40,572 nt of DNA from Akkermansia sp. GTDB lineage: Bacteria; Verrucomicrobiota; Verrucomicrobiia; Verrucomicrobiales; Akkermansiaceae. The stretch covers positions 1 to 40,572 of the forward strand of contig JAFSFD010000007.1 of the NCBI GenBank assembly GCA_017435365.1, given 5' to 3'. Positions 22,275 through 30,554 of the stretch are shown in pieces. Each line of letters opens with the position of its first letter. Position 1 is the stretch's first letter. The notes beneath the pieces were generated by a model. The model saw only the letters and a list, made by a program, of their open reading frames with translations. It had not been told where the DNA came from and ran no database searches. Position numbers and translations under genes: made by a program.

Positions 22275-24290
22275 TTACCTGGCGTTCATGATTTCCTCCA
22301 TGGGGAGGATGATGAAGCCGATACCGCGGTTGCCGTTCTTGCCATTGTTGTGGCAGGTTTCGTAGATAACGCCGAGGTGGTCCTCATCCACCATGGCCTG
22401 GCAGGAATAGCCCATGCAGCGGCGCACATCGTAAAGCAGGCCGGTGTTCCAGGTCTTGCCGTCGTCCCTGGAGACACGCACGGTCATGTTGCTGCGGCCA
22501 TTGATGCGCGGGTTGGAGAAGAGGAGCATCTTGCCGTACTTCGCGGAATCCACGGAGATGATGGACCCCTGGCAGGTGGGCTCGCTGAGGCCCTTGTTGT
22601 TGGTCTCATGCGGCTGCCAGGTCTTGCCCAGGTCGCGGGTCACATACACGATGCGGCGGCCCTGGTAGGCCTCGTTGCGGCAGTTGATCATGATAGAGCC
22701 GTCCTGCAGCTCCACCACCTGGCATTCGGAGGTGGCGTGGGGCACGCCATTGCCATAGACCCAGTTCTTGCCGCCATCCGTGGAGTAGCAGATGGTGCTC
22801 ATGCAGCGGGGCTTGGCCGCGCGGTCCCAGATCTGGGCGGGGAAGACGATGACGCCCTTGCTGGTCACTATACCGTTACCCGGGCCGGCGAGGATGGTGG
22901 TCCACTCCTCCTTCTTAATCTGGCGGGTGGGGTTCACATAATCCTTGCACCAGGTCTTGCCATCGTCATCGGAATAGACCATACCCCACTGGCCGGTCTT
23001 ATCCTTATCCCAGCCGGTCTTGGAGGTCCAGAGGGAAGCGCCGCCGCTGAAATGGCACACCAGGGACTGCATCCAGATGCGGCCATTGGCGGGGTCCTGC
23101 AGGATGCAGGGGTCGCCGCAGCCATTGGCGTGGCCGGGGCCGGCATCCATGCTCACCTCCGGCATGGTCCAGGACTGGCCACCATCCGTAGAGCGCACCG
23201 TGGCCACATCGATATCTGCGCAGAGGTCGCCCTCGTGGTGGTAGCGGGCATCAAAGCAGGCCACCAGGGCGCCTGAGGCGGTGCGAATCATGCCGGGAAT
23301 GCGGAATGCCACGCAATGGCGAGGGTCTGCCCCATTCGGCTGGTTGCCCACAGCATCACCGGGGAAAGCCAGCATGGTGCCGATACGCTGGGTAACAGTC
23401 GCATCCCCCAGGTCATATTCCTTGCCATCCACCGTGGCCTTCACGCCGCTGAAGCTCACCGTGGAGCCGATGGGCGCACTGCCTGCGGGGGTCACATCCA
23501 GCCACAGACGGCTGGTGCCGCCATCCAGAGCAGCATCCGCCTTGATTACCACCGTGCCATCAGCCAGCGGCACACCGGTGCCATAAGCCGTGCTGTGGCT
23601 GAAATCCATACCATTCTCGGTACCGCTACGCAGGGTCACCCTGGCCACGCGGGCAGGGTCGGAAACCTTCAGCACCACCTTCTCCACCGATTTGGGGTCG
23701 TGGGCGCCCACGGTGTCCACCTCCACAGCCAGGGCCGGGTTGAACACCGCACGCTTCATGATGGGGTACACGCCCGGATTGTGCAGCTTCACGCCCTTCA
23801 CCACCATGGGGCCGACCATCAGGGTCAGGTCATCCAGCAACACCCCGCCACCGGCAGCGGTATCCGACTCCAGCCGCAGAGAAGTGGTGCCGGCGGGCAT
23901 GAGCCACTTCAGCTGGTTATGATAACCGCCCACGCCGCTCTTCTCGATGCGCAGCACCTCTTTCTCCCCTGTGGGAGATACAGCAATAATGCGGAAACTG
24001 AAAGGATTGCGGATTGTCCAGCGCTCCATCCAGCAGCTGCCGGGGGTCTCAGTCTCCAGCGGCTTGACCAGCTGCAGCGTCACGCTGCGCTTCTCGCCAC
24101 CCAGCAGGCGCAGCGCCTGGGCACTGTCGCGGCCATGCCCGCGGTTAATCTCAACATTCCCGGGCTCAGCAGTCAGTTCACCGTATGAAGTTCCCAGCTT
24201 AGTGAAGGCACCTGCCGGCTGCTTCTCAAAATGTTCGGTAGCACTTGCCAGCCCGCAGGCCAGCATTGCTAAAATCAGTTTCTTACACAT
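22275..24290 (-). CDS. Secreted exo-alpha-sialidase (GH33-type), long form
   Basis: This 671-residue enzyme has a signal peptide (MCKKLILAMLACGLASA). Residues about 20-160 form a beta-sandwich that may bind carbohydrate, about 165-300 a sialidase-associated N-terminal domain (NPGVYPIMKRAVFNP), and about 305-671 the six-bladed propeller. FRIP holds Arg330 of the arginine triad, with Arg538 (CRNE) and Arg599 (NGRSNM) the likely partners. Glu522 (SECQ) and Tyr628 (MGYSC) form the nucleophile pair. Asp boxes are STDGGQSW (367), SDDDGKTW (440), STDGGKNW (503), TRDLGKTW (551) and SRDDGKTW (607). All catalytic residues look intact. It should release terminal sialic acid from mucin glycans. A second sialidase gene lies 258 nt upstream, each with its own promoter. 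Confidence 0.93.
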   Translation of the reverse strand: MCKKLILAMLACGLASATEHFEKQPAGAFTKLGTSYGELTAEPGNVEINRGHGRDSAQALRLLGGEKRSVTLQLVKPLETETPGSCWMERWTIRNPFSFRIIAVSPTGEKEVLRIEKSGVGGYHNQLKWLMPAGTTSLRLESDTAAGGGVLLDDLTLMVGPMVVKGVKLHNPGVYPIMKRAVFNPALAVEVDTVGAHDPKSVEKVVLKVSDPARVARVTLRSGTENGMDFSHSTAYGTGVPLADGTVVIKADAALDGGTSRLWLDVTPAGSAPIGSTVSFSGVKATVDGKEYDLGDATVTQRIGTMLAFPGDAVGNQPNGADPRHCVAFRIPGMIRTASGALVACFDARYHHEGDLCADIDVATVRSTDGGQSWTMPEVSMDAGPGHANGCGDPCILQDPANGRIWMQSLVCHFSGGASLWTSKTGWDKDKTGQWGMVYSDDDGKTWCKDYVNPTRQIKKEEWTTILAGPGNGIVTSKGVIVFPAQIWDRAAKPRCMSTICYSTDGGKNWVYGNGVPHATSECQVVELQDGSIMINCRNEAYQGRRIVYVTRDLGKTWQPHETNNKGLSEPTCQGSIISVDSAKYGKMLLFSNPRINGRSNMTVRVSRDDGKTWNTGLLYDVRRCMGYSCQAMVDEDHLGVIYETCHNNGKNGNRGIGFIILPMEEIMNAR

Positions 24291-24297
24291 GCTTGCG

Positions 24298-24327
24298 AGT
24301 GTAGCACAGCCCTGCTCGCTCTGGCAA
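24298..24327 (-). promoter_or_regulatory. Promoter of the first sialidase gene
   Basis: TTGCCA (24322-24327), 18-nt spacer, TACACT (24298-24303) on the minus strand, then 7 nt to the ATG at 24290: leaderless or nearly so. Confidence 0.65.
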
Positions 24328-24360
24328 GTAAAAACGGGGTGATTTTTTGCTTGGAATCAA

Positions 24361-24480
24361 CGACAAATGGGAATTTGTGGGGGAACTCTGTCGGAGCACG
24401 GGACTTCAGTCCCGATTGGAAGCACCGTTATTTCGGGACTGAAGTCCCGTGCCCCGACAACGACAAACATCAATTTATCG
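24361..24480 (-). repeat. Dispersed multi-hairpin repeat, copy 2
   Basis: This is the most complete copy, 120 bp, with four hairpins in a row. Outer hairpins are at 24361-24380 (ACAAAT-GGGA-ATTTGT) and 24461-24480; inner hairpins are at 24396-24415 and 24433-24452, which together form the 20-bp inverted repeat. It lies between the two sialidase genes, opposite in direction to copies 1 and 4. Confidence 0.85.
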
Positions 24481-24513
24481 GGCTCTGTACTCAAACTTTG
24501 GGAGACGTGTGGC
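24474..24513 (+). repeat. Short dispersed repeat, copy 2
   Basis: This 40-nt sequence matches 9181-9220 (shared GTACTCAAACTTTGGGA and ACGTGTG). It adjoins the end of the multi-hairpin repeat. Confidence 0.65.
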
Positions 24514-24548
24514 ATTCAGGAAGCGCCTGATGATACAAAGGTCCGGTG

Positions 24549-26240
24549 TTATTTCTTTTTCTTACCTTTCTTCCTGCCCTTCCCGCCTTTTCTGGACTTC
24601 TTAGGCTTCTCGGCATCCGCCTCCTCATCGGCGGCTTTCAGCTTGGCAGCCCTGGCCTTCACCTCCTTACCGGTCACGATGGTTTCCAGCGGGATGCGGA
24701 TGAAGCCGATGCCGCGGTAGCCGGTTTCGCCATTGGTATGGCAGGTTTCGTAAATCACGCCCACGTGGTCAGGGTCGGTCATGGCGAGGCAGGAGTAGCC
24801 CATGCAGCCGCGCACATCATACAGCACGCCGCTGCTCCAGGTCACGCCGCCATCCTGCGAGGCGCGCACGCTCATGTTACTGCGGCCGTGAACCCAGGGA
24901 TTCGAGAAGAGCAGCAAGTCGCCATACTTCTTACTCTTCACCGAAATAAGCGAGGCCTGGCAGGTGCAGTCATTCAGCGTCTTGAGGTTGGATTCATGCG
25001 GCTCCCAGGTCTCGCCCAGGTCGCGGGTCACATAGACCACTCGCTTGCCGGTGCGCGCCTCGTTGCGGCAGTTGAGCATCAGGGTGCCATCCGGCAGCTC
25101 CGCCACCTGGCATTCAGAAGTCTTGGCGGGAATGGGCGGGGCCATCTTCCACTTCCTGCCGCCGTCCTCGGAGTAGCAGATAGTGCTGCGGCACACCGGG
25201 TCAGCGCCGTTCTGCCAGATCTGGGCAGGGAAGACGATGACGCCCTCTTTCGTGCAGATACCATTACCCGGGCCGGCCAGAATGAGGGTCCATTCATCCT
25301 TCTTCACCTGCCTGGTCACATTCATGATTTTGCTCCAGGATTTTCCCTCGTTATCCGAATACACCATCTCCCACTGGCCGGTTTTCGAGGGGTCTGTACC
25401 CTTGCCGGAGGAATTAATGGCGCGGCTGCCGGGGCCGAAGTGGCAGGCCAGCGCCTGCATCCAGATGCGCCCCTTCTTATCCTGCAGGATGCAGGGGTCG
25501 CCGCAGCCATTGGCCATGCCGGGGCCGGAGTCCATGTTCACCTTCGGCAGGGTCCAGGTCTGGCCGCCGTCCGTAGAGCGCACCGCCGCCACATCAATAT
25601 CGCGGCAGAGGTCCACCTCGTTTTCATAGCGCGCATCAAAACAGGCAACCAGCGTGCCCTTGCGCGTCTGAATAATGCCCGGAATACGGAAAGCCGCGCA
25701 GGGGCGTGCCGCCCCCTTCAGCTGCGCCACGTCCTCACCGGGGAAAGCCAGCATGATGCCGATGCGCTGCGAAACCGGCTCCATCTCCGCCTTCACCACC
25801 TTTCCGCCGATGGTGGCTTTCACGCCCCGGATGGTGACTTCCGAACCGATGACGGATTCCTCACTGGGTTCCACATCCAGCCAGAAGACGGTCTCACCGC
25901 GCTCCAGCCGCCCGGTGGGTTTGATGCTCACCACCTTGCCCTCTTTCGGCTCGGCAGAACCAAACACGACACTATCCTTGAAATTCGCCTTATCATCCCC
26001 GGTGCGCAGAGTTATCCTTGCCACCTGGCCGGGGTCCTCCAGTGTCACCTCCAACTTATCAAACTTCTGAATCCCCCTGGATTCATCCGTCTGAATCGTC
26101 ACCTTCACCGCAGGGTTGAACCTGGCCCGCTTCATCAGCGGCCACACCCCGGGGTTCGTCACCGTGAGAGAATTCGCCAGGGTCTCAGCCCCCAGCACAA
26201 GTCCGCCCACCAGCATCGTGGCAAAGAATTTATGAAACAT
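24549..26240 (-). CDS. Secreted exo-alpha-sialidase (GH33-type), short form with Lys tail
   Basis: From ATG 26240 this is a 563-residue paralogue of the neighbouring sialidase without its first beta-sandwich. A signal peptide (FHKFFATMLVGGLVLGAETLA) is followed by the N-terminal domain (NPGVWPLMKRARFNP, about 29-145) and the propeller. Catalytic residues are Arg185 (FRIP), Arg392 (CRNE), Arg453 (HGRSNM), Glu376 and Tyr482. Asp boxes lie at 222, 295, 357, 405 and 461. After about residue 521 comes a Lys-rich tail (KPKKSRKGGKGRKKGKKKK at the very end) that the paralogue lacks. I prefer the start at 26240: the -10 box TATAGT ends 6 nt before it, and the longer frame would put 25 odd residues before the signal peptide. 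Substrate linkage may differ from the long form. Confidence 0.92.
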   Translation of the reverse strand: MFHKFFATMLVGGLVLGAETLANSLTVTNPGVWPLMKRARFNPAVKVTIQTDESRGIQKFDKLEVTLEDPGQVARITLRTGDDKANFKDSVVFGSAEPKEGKVVSIKPTGRLERGETVFWLDVEPSEESVIGSEVTIRGVKATIGGKVVKAEMEPVSQRIGIMLAFPGEDVAQLKGAARPCAAFRIPGIIQTRKGTLVACFDARYENEVDLCRDIDVAAVRSTDGGQTWTLPKVNMDSGPGMANGCGDPCILQDKKGRIWMQALACHFGPGSRAINSSGKGTDPSKTGQWEMVYSDNEGKSWSKIMNVTRQVKKDEWTLILAGPGNGICTKEGVIVFPAQIWQNGADPVCRSTICYSEDGGRKWKMAPPIPAKTSECQVAELPDGTLMLNCRNEARTGKRVVYVTRDLGETWEPHESNLKTLNDCTCQASLISVKSKKYGDLLLFSNPWVHGRSNMSVRASQDGGVTWSSGVLYDVRGCMGYSCLAMTDPDHVGVIYETCHTNGETGYRGIGFIRIPLETIVTGKEVKARAAKLKAADEEADAEKPKKSRKGGKGRKKGKKKK

Positions 26241-26246
26241 GCTGGC

Positions 26247-26275
26247 ACTATAGCAGATGGCTCTGCCCAACACAA
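26247..26275 (-). promoter_or_regulatory. Promoter of the second sialidase gene
   Basis: TTGTGT (26270-26275), 17-nt spacer, TATAGT (26247-26252) on the minus strand, then GCCAGC and ATG. The start codon coincides with the expected +1. Confidence 0.65.
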
Positions 26276-26311
26276 GCCGAAAGTTCAAAGCAGCACAGCA
26301 GTGCCGCTTCA

Positions 26312-26770
26312 TCAAAGAACCAGCAGCTCGCGCAGGGTGGCGGTGAGCTGCGCGGCGGGCATGCTCACCATTTCATCCTCGGTGAGGCCGCTCTTCTGGC
26401 GCCAGCGCACAATGCGGCTGAGCAGCTGCAAGTGCCACTCCGGGCACTCCTCCGGCACCACGATGAGGAACACCAGACGCGCCGGGCAACCCTGCCAATC
26501 CACACCGGGAGTGCTGCGGGCCAGATAGACGGCGGGCTGGGTGAGCCCGAACACGCGGGCATGCGGAATCGCCAGGCCATAGCCGAGGTAGGTGCTGTCC
26601 TGAGCCTCGCGGTCCAGCGCCGTGTTCACCAGCGTGCGCTTGCGCCAGCCGGTCAGTTCTGCCAGCTCACCGGCCATGAGGCGCACCAGCTCCACGTGGG
26701 CTACCCCGGTGGGTAATTCATCCTCGCGCACCCAGACCAGCGTTTCGTTGCTCAGCTCACCTTCAAACAT
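26312..26770 (-). CDS. PTS EIIA domain protein (fructose/nitrogen type)
   Basis: This 152-residue protein is a stand-alone EIIA of the mannitol/fructose/PtsN class. The phospho-acceptor is His70 in GYGLAIPHARV, and LVFLIVVPEECPEWHLQLLSRIVR is the typical core that follows. No EIIB, EIIC, HPr or EI gene is in the window, so it more likely regulates than transports sugar, as PtsN does for nitrogen, potassium or envelope stress in proteobacteria. It ends 71 nt before the start of the short sialidase gene and has a separate promoter, so it is a neighbour and perhaps a partial cotranscript. Length is normal. Confidence 0.88.
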   Translation of the reverse strand: MFEGELSNETLVWVREDELPTGVAHVELVRLMAGELAELTGWRKRTLVNTALDREAQDSTYLGYGLAIPHARVFGLTQPAVYLARSTPGVDWQGCPARLVFLIVVPEECPEWHLQLLSRIVRWRQKSGLTEDEMVSMPAAQLTATLRELLVL

Positions 26771-26780
26771 GATGCTTCAA

Positions 26781-26809
26781 GGTATACCACCCCGCCCCGC
26801 AAAATGCAA
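26781..26809 (-). promoter_or_regulatory. Promoter of the EIIA gene
   Basis: TTGCAT (26804-26809), 17-nt spacer, TATACC (26781-26786) on the minus strand, 10 nt before the ATG at 26770. The leader would be about 3-4 nt. Confidence 0.5.
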
Positions 26810-26836
26810 GAAAGCATAAGTATTATGACAAATGGA

Positions 26837-26865
26837 ATGCCCCCGCCATTCGCCGGCGGGGGCAT
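26837..26865 (-). terminator. Terminator of the smaller autotransporter gene
   Basis: ATGCCCCCGCC (26837-26847) pairs with GGCGGGGGCAT (26855-26865), 11 bp. On the minus strand TCCATTTGTCATAA follows. Confidence 0.7.
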
Positions 26866-26890
26866 CCGCTACAAAAGCTTTCGCGGCTTA

Positions 26891-29173
26891 TCAGAAGGAG
26901 CGGGAGGCAGAAATATAGAGGTTCTGGTCCAACTCATCACTGCGGAACTCGATACCATAACCGGCATCTGCGCTCCAGCGGTGATTGATTAACCAATCGC
27001 TACCCGCATTGAGCTGCAAGGAGACGCGACCGGGATCCGCAGCGGATTCATTGAACGAGCCCACCTTGCTGGCAGCACGCACCTTGGGTGTCTGGCGCAG
27101 CATATCCACGCCCAGGGCAGCAGAAGCATAAGGAATCAGCACCTGGCCATTGCGCAGCCGCAGGGAACGATGCGCCCGGGCACCCACCAGCAGCTCCAGA
27201 TTGCGGTACTTATCCACGCAGGAGTAATCAACGGCTGTGTAGCCCATCTCGCGCAGGCCATCCATATCGGCCATCGTGTATTCCAGCCCCACATAGGGGG
27301 TGATGATGGTGCCGTAGCGCCACCGGTAGTTGCGAGAAACAGTCACGCCCAGGGCCCAGGCGGTTTCATCCCAGCAGGCGCGGAAGCGCTGGCCGTTGCC
27401 CTTGGCAGTGCGGCTGCTGGTGCAGTCATACTTGCCATAGCTCAGGAAGGCATCCACATTCACGCTGTGCTCGTCATACCCCTGCGGCAGCTGGCAGATG
27501 CGGCCATAGAGGCCGAAATGCACACCATCCTGCTCAATCTTACCGGCATAATAGGTGTAGTTGCCGCGGTCAGGCTTCATATCACCATAGCTGGCGCCCA
27601 GCGCCACACCCACAATAGCGTTGTATTTCTGCACGCGGGTGTCCATGCCCACAGCATAGCCCAGCGTGTCGCTGTCGAACCCGGTGCGGCGCCCGCTGCC
27701 GGAAACATTCATATTGTGGAAAAAGGCAGCACCCCACACATTGGAATCCCACTTGCGGTAGTCATCCACGTGCGAAAGCGCAGCGCGACCGAAACGGCTC
27801 GTTGTGCCGGCAGCCGCCAGCAGGGTATTCGCCAGGCGTGCGCTATCTGCAACCTGATTATTCTCAATGATATCGTACACATCATCGTATGCGATGAGAC
27901 CATCACCGGAAAGGCCCGAGAGACCATACCACACATCATCCACCACGGTGAGGGTACCATCCCTGAACAAATCATCCTTGTACCACATCAGCCCCTCCTC
28001 CAGCTCCGGCAATTCATCCACATCCAGCACATAGGTACCGCTGATACTGCCTTCCGTGGTATCAATCAGAGTGATGGAGGCCCCGCGCTGAAACTTACCG
28101 TTCAAGGCCGTTTTATCCGTGGCGCCGGCGGCATCCACATAGTCAATCGTGATGGTTACCATGTCGCCGTAGTTGGCATGCCCCACCAGCTTCAGCTGGC
28201 TGAACTTGCCGGTACCCACGGCATTGGCCGCGCTGAAATCATAAGCTGCATCTGCCGCAGACAAGGTGAAGTTCATCTCCACCGCTTTTCCTGTGGTGCT
28301 GTTGCGCCCGGCTTCCACCTGTTCGATGGCGAGCACCCCCAGGCGATTATCCGGCGTGCACCCGACCTGCAACAGGCCACCCTGCATCTTCACATTGGTG
28401 AGCTTGCCGGTGCCACAGATAGCACCATTGACCACCGGGCGGCTCTGCAGCCCGAGTTTCTCCCGGGCTGCCTCACCCACATGAATAACGTAGGTGTTCT
28501 CGTCATAGTCGTTGCTTACTGTAAACTTAGCTGTTATGGTGGTCTTATCTTCAACGTCACCCAGTTCCACCTCTGCCTCATCCAGCACTAGTGTTGCCCC
28601 CTCCATATCCAGGGAACAGCCGATGTATGCCTTGGTGTTCTTCAACGTTGCTTTCTCTCCGGCAGAAATCTTCAGCACATCTACCGTGCGGTAGAACTTG
28701 ACCTCATTGTTCACCTCCACCGCGCGCTCATTCAACGATATTTCGCCGCCACTCAGCACAGTGTCATTCCCCAGTTCCAGCACAACACCCTCATTCCCCC
28801 GCACCAGCACCCTGGAAGCGGAATCTTCCACCTGGCTGACCAGCGTGCTCACCCGCACCTGCCCCTGCTCCACCTCTGTCCCGACAGCGTAGATAATATC
28901 ATTGTAGCCCGATTCCGAATGCTTGGAGCTCAGGTACTTCTTCTGGGATACGGTCAGTATTTCTGAACCCTCACATTCAACCACATCCTGCTTCAGCTTC
29001 AGGGTGCTGCCGGATACATCGGAATTGACTACATCCAGATTGACCACTTCAGAACTGACCTGGTAGCCATCCCCACTCAGGGTAGCTTCAGAACTCAGCA
29101 CCGCTGCTTCTGCAGTCGCCACCACTCCCGCCAGCATTACGGCACATGCCTCTGTATAAAAAAAAGAACGCAT
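26891..29173 (-). CDS. Autotransporter, smaller (760 residues)
   Basis: The protein has a signal peptide (RSFFYTEACAVMLAGVVATAEA, cleavage near 24), a passenger of about 410 residues and a C-terminal barrel (about 480-760) that ends in LYISASRSF with the usual terminal Phe. The passenger is Val/Glu/Thr-rich, with many short strands, and contains GTGKLTNVKMQGGLLQVG, a beta-helix stabilising pattern common in autotransporters. A helical linker (NNQVADSARLANTLLAAAG) precedes the barrel. Its passenger is unlike that of the 1198-residue protein, while the barrel region shares the general layout. Function is probably surface adhesion or display. It stands alone with its own terminator; the 170-nt region upstream is strongly AT-rich. 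Confidence 0.87.
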   Translation of the reverse strand: MRSFFYTEACAVMLAGVVATAEAAVLSSEATLSGDGYQVSSEVVNLDVVNSDVSGSTLKLKQDVVECEGSEILTVSQKKYLSSKHSESGYNDIIYAVGTEVEQGQVRVSTLVSQVEDSASRVLVRGNEGVVLELGNDTVLSGGEISLNERAVEVNNEVKFYRTVDVLKISAGEKATLKNTKAYIGCSLDMEGATLVLDEAEVELGDVEDKTTITAKFTVSNDYDENTYVIHVGEAAREKLGLQSRPVVNGAICGTGKLTNVKMQGGLLQVGCTPDNRLGVLAIEQVEAGRNSTTGKAVEMNFTLSAADAAYDFSAANAVGTGKFSQLKLVGHANYGDMVTITIDYVDAAGATDKTALNGKFQRGASITLIDTTEGSISGTYVLDVDELPELEEGLMWYKDDLFRDGTLTVVDDVWYGLSGLSGDGLIAYDDVYDIIENNQVADSARLANTLLAAAGTTSRFGRAALSHVDDYRKWDSNVWGAAFFHNMNVSGSGRRTGFDSDTLGYAVGMDTRVQKYNAIVGVALGASYGDMKPDRGNYTYYAGKIEQDGVHFGLYGRICQLPQGYDEHSVNVDAFLSYGKYDCTSSRTAKGNGQRFRACWDETAWALGVTVSRNYRWRYGTIITPYVGLEYTMADMDGLREMGYTAVDYSCVDKYRNLELLVGARAHRSLRLRNGQVLIPYASAALGVDMLRQTPKVRAASKVGSFNESAADPGRVSLQLNAGSDWLINHRWSADAGYGIEFRSDELDQNLYISASRSF

Positions 29174-29324
29174 ATAGTTATATTTCAGTTACTATTAACC
29201 TGCCGCAAGGCATCTTATCAGTTTATTACTCTCAGTCAAGGCTATATGCACCTACATACACTATTATTTAACATTTCTTAGATTTTATCATCAAAAACAA
29301 ATAAAAAACTGACTCTCAGGCGTC

Positions 29325-29353
29325 TTGACACCGGCGTCCGAATCATGCAGTAT
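29325..29353 (+). promoter_or_regulatory. Promoter of the small membrane protein gene
   Basis: A perfect TTGACA (29325-29330) with 17-nt spacer to CAGTAT (29348-29353, 3/6). The ATG at 29363 is 9 nt after the box. Confidence 0.5.
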
Positions 29354-29362
29354 GGGCAGGAC

Positions 29363-29722
29363 ATGTACATACCCACGCAGGAAGAGAGATACAGCAAGGT
29401 AGCGCGGCTCACGCTGCTGCTGTGCGTGATTGTGCCCCCGGCCGTGGTCATGTGGCTGGCAGAGATTGCGGACCTGATGACCTGTGCCTATGCCTTCCTG
29501 CTGCCGGTGGCCATGCCGCTGGACTGGGCGGGTTTCAACAAGGTGGCGGCCATCTGCATCTCAGCGCTTATCCAGGGCATCATCTTCTTCTGGCTGGCCG
29601 TCACCAGGAAACTGAGCGCCAAGGCCAAAACCACCATAGCCATCACCTGGGGCATGAGCTTTGCGCTCATCCTCAGGCTTCTGATTGCCTTCTCCATATA
29701 CCGCGCCGTGCGCGGCATGTGA
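29363..29722 (+). CDS. Hypothetical three-helix membrane protein
   Basis: One hundred nineteen residues from ATG 29363, with hydrophobic segments at about 14-38 (ARLTLLLCVIVPPAVVMWLA), 60-85 and 95-112. No known family was recognised. An ATG at 29345 would add six residues but would overlap the predicted -10 region, so I prefer 29363. The gene converges on yggS, leaving 31 nt between them, and no clear terminator is visible. Confidence 0.65.
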   Translation: MYIPTQEERYSKVARLTLLLCVIVPPAVVMWLAEIADLMTCAYAFLLPVAMPLDWAGFNKVAAICISALIQGIIFFWLAVTRKLSAKAKTTIAITWGMSFALILRLLIAFSIYRAVRGM

Positions 29723-29753
29723 GCCAGGTGAGAAATGCTTGATAAACCGGTCT

Positions 29754-30458
29754 TCAGCCGACAAGGGGGGAGCCGTAGTCGCGCTTGCCGAAAATGGCGG
29801 AGCCCACGCGTACGATGGTGGCCCCTTCCTCCACAGCCACGGCATAATCATGGCTCATCCCCATGGAGAGCTCGGGCAGGGGGAGCGGACCACGGGCACG
29901 CAGCAGCTCCGCCAGCGCCCGCAGCGTGCGGAAAGCCGGGCGGGCCCCCTCCGGGTCTTCCGTCGGCGCCGGGATGCACATCAACCCGCAGATTTCCAGG
30001 TTCGGCAGTGCCACCAGCTGCGGCCAGAGCTCCTGCACTTCCTGCGGGGTAAAGCCGTGCTTGCTCTCCTCGCCATCCACATTCACCTCCAGCAGGATGC
30101 GCCCGGTGCAACCCAGCTCACCCGCTATGCGGGAAACCGCCTCGGCCAGGCGCAGCGAATCCACCGCCTGCAGCAGCCCGAACCCCTGCTCCAGCGCCTT
30201 GCGCACCTTGTTGCGCTGCAGCGGGCCGATGAGGTGCCACTCGCAATCTGACGGCATCTCCGGCATCTTGCCCATGGCCTCCTGCAGCCGGTTCTCACCG
30301 AAAAGCCGCTGACCATCCGCATAGGCCTGCATGATATCCTCCACCGGGAAAGTCTTGCTCACCGCCAGCAGCTTCACGCTGCCCGCCGGCCGCCCTGCCC
30401 GCAGCTCCGCAGCCGCAATATTCGCCTTAATCTCCTGCAACTGGTCCTGAATGTACAT
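29754..30458 (-). CDS. yggS: YggS/PROSC-family pyridoxal-phosphate homeostasis protein
   Basis: This 234-residue protein is the single-domain PLP-binding TIM barrel of the YggS/YBL036C/PLPBP family. Lys35 in LLAVSKTFP forms the Schiff base. FGENRLQEAMGK, WHLIGPLQRNK, VNVDGEESKHGF and LSMGMSHDYAVAVEEGATIVRVGSAIFG are all family signatures; the last binds the phosphate. It carries and buffers PLP in the cytoplasm and affects amino-acid and keto-acid balance; it is not known to catalyse a reaction. The start is supported by a TAAGAT -10 box that ends 6 nt before the ATG. Length is normal. Confidence 0.95.
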   Translation of the reverse strand: MYIQDQLQEIKANIAAAELRAGRPAGSVKLLAVSKTFPVEDIMQAYADGQRLFGENRLQEAMGKMPEMPSDCEWHLIGPLQRNKVRKALEQGFGLLQAVDSLRLAEAVSRIAGELGCTGRILLEVNVDGEESKHGFTPQEVQELWPQLVALPNLEICGLMCIPAPTEDPEGARPAFRTLRALAELLRARGPLPLPELSMGMSHDYAVAVEEGATIVRVGSAIFGKRDYGSPLVG

Positions 30459-30464
30459 GCCTGC

Positions 30465-30494
30465 ATCTTACCATGAGCCCGCGCATGTTGGCGA
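30465..30494 (-). promoter_or_regulatory. yggS: Promoter of yggS
   Basis: TCGCCA (30489-30494), 18-nt spacer, TAAGAT (30465-30470) on the minus strand, then GCAGGC and ATG. It abuts the terminator of the upstream RRM gene. Confidence 0.5.
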
Positions 30495-30495
30495 G

Positions 30496-30529
30496 AAAAA
30501 AAAACAACGCCCACCCATCGGCAGGCGTT
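30496..30529 (-). terminator. Terminator of the RRM-protein gene
   Basis: AACGCC...GGCGTT hairpin (30506-30529, stem about 10 bp with mismatch) followed on the minus strand by nine T residues (30496-30504). A textbook intrinsic terminator, 25 nt past the stop. Confidence 0.88.
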
Positions 30530-30554
30530 GCTGAAATACTTTTTTACAGGGGTA

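Noticed and set aside
24546..26528. Plus-strand open frame of 660 codons opposite the second sialidase
   Set aside because: Antisense shadow with no recognisable motif; the minus strand encodes a complete sialidase with all Asp boxes.
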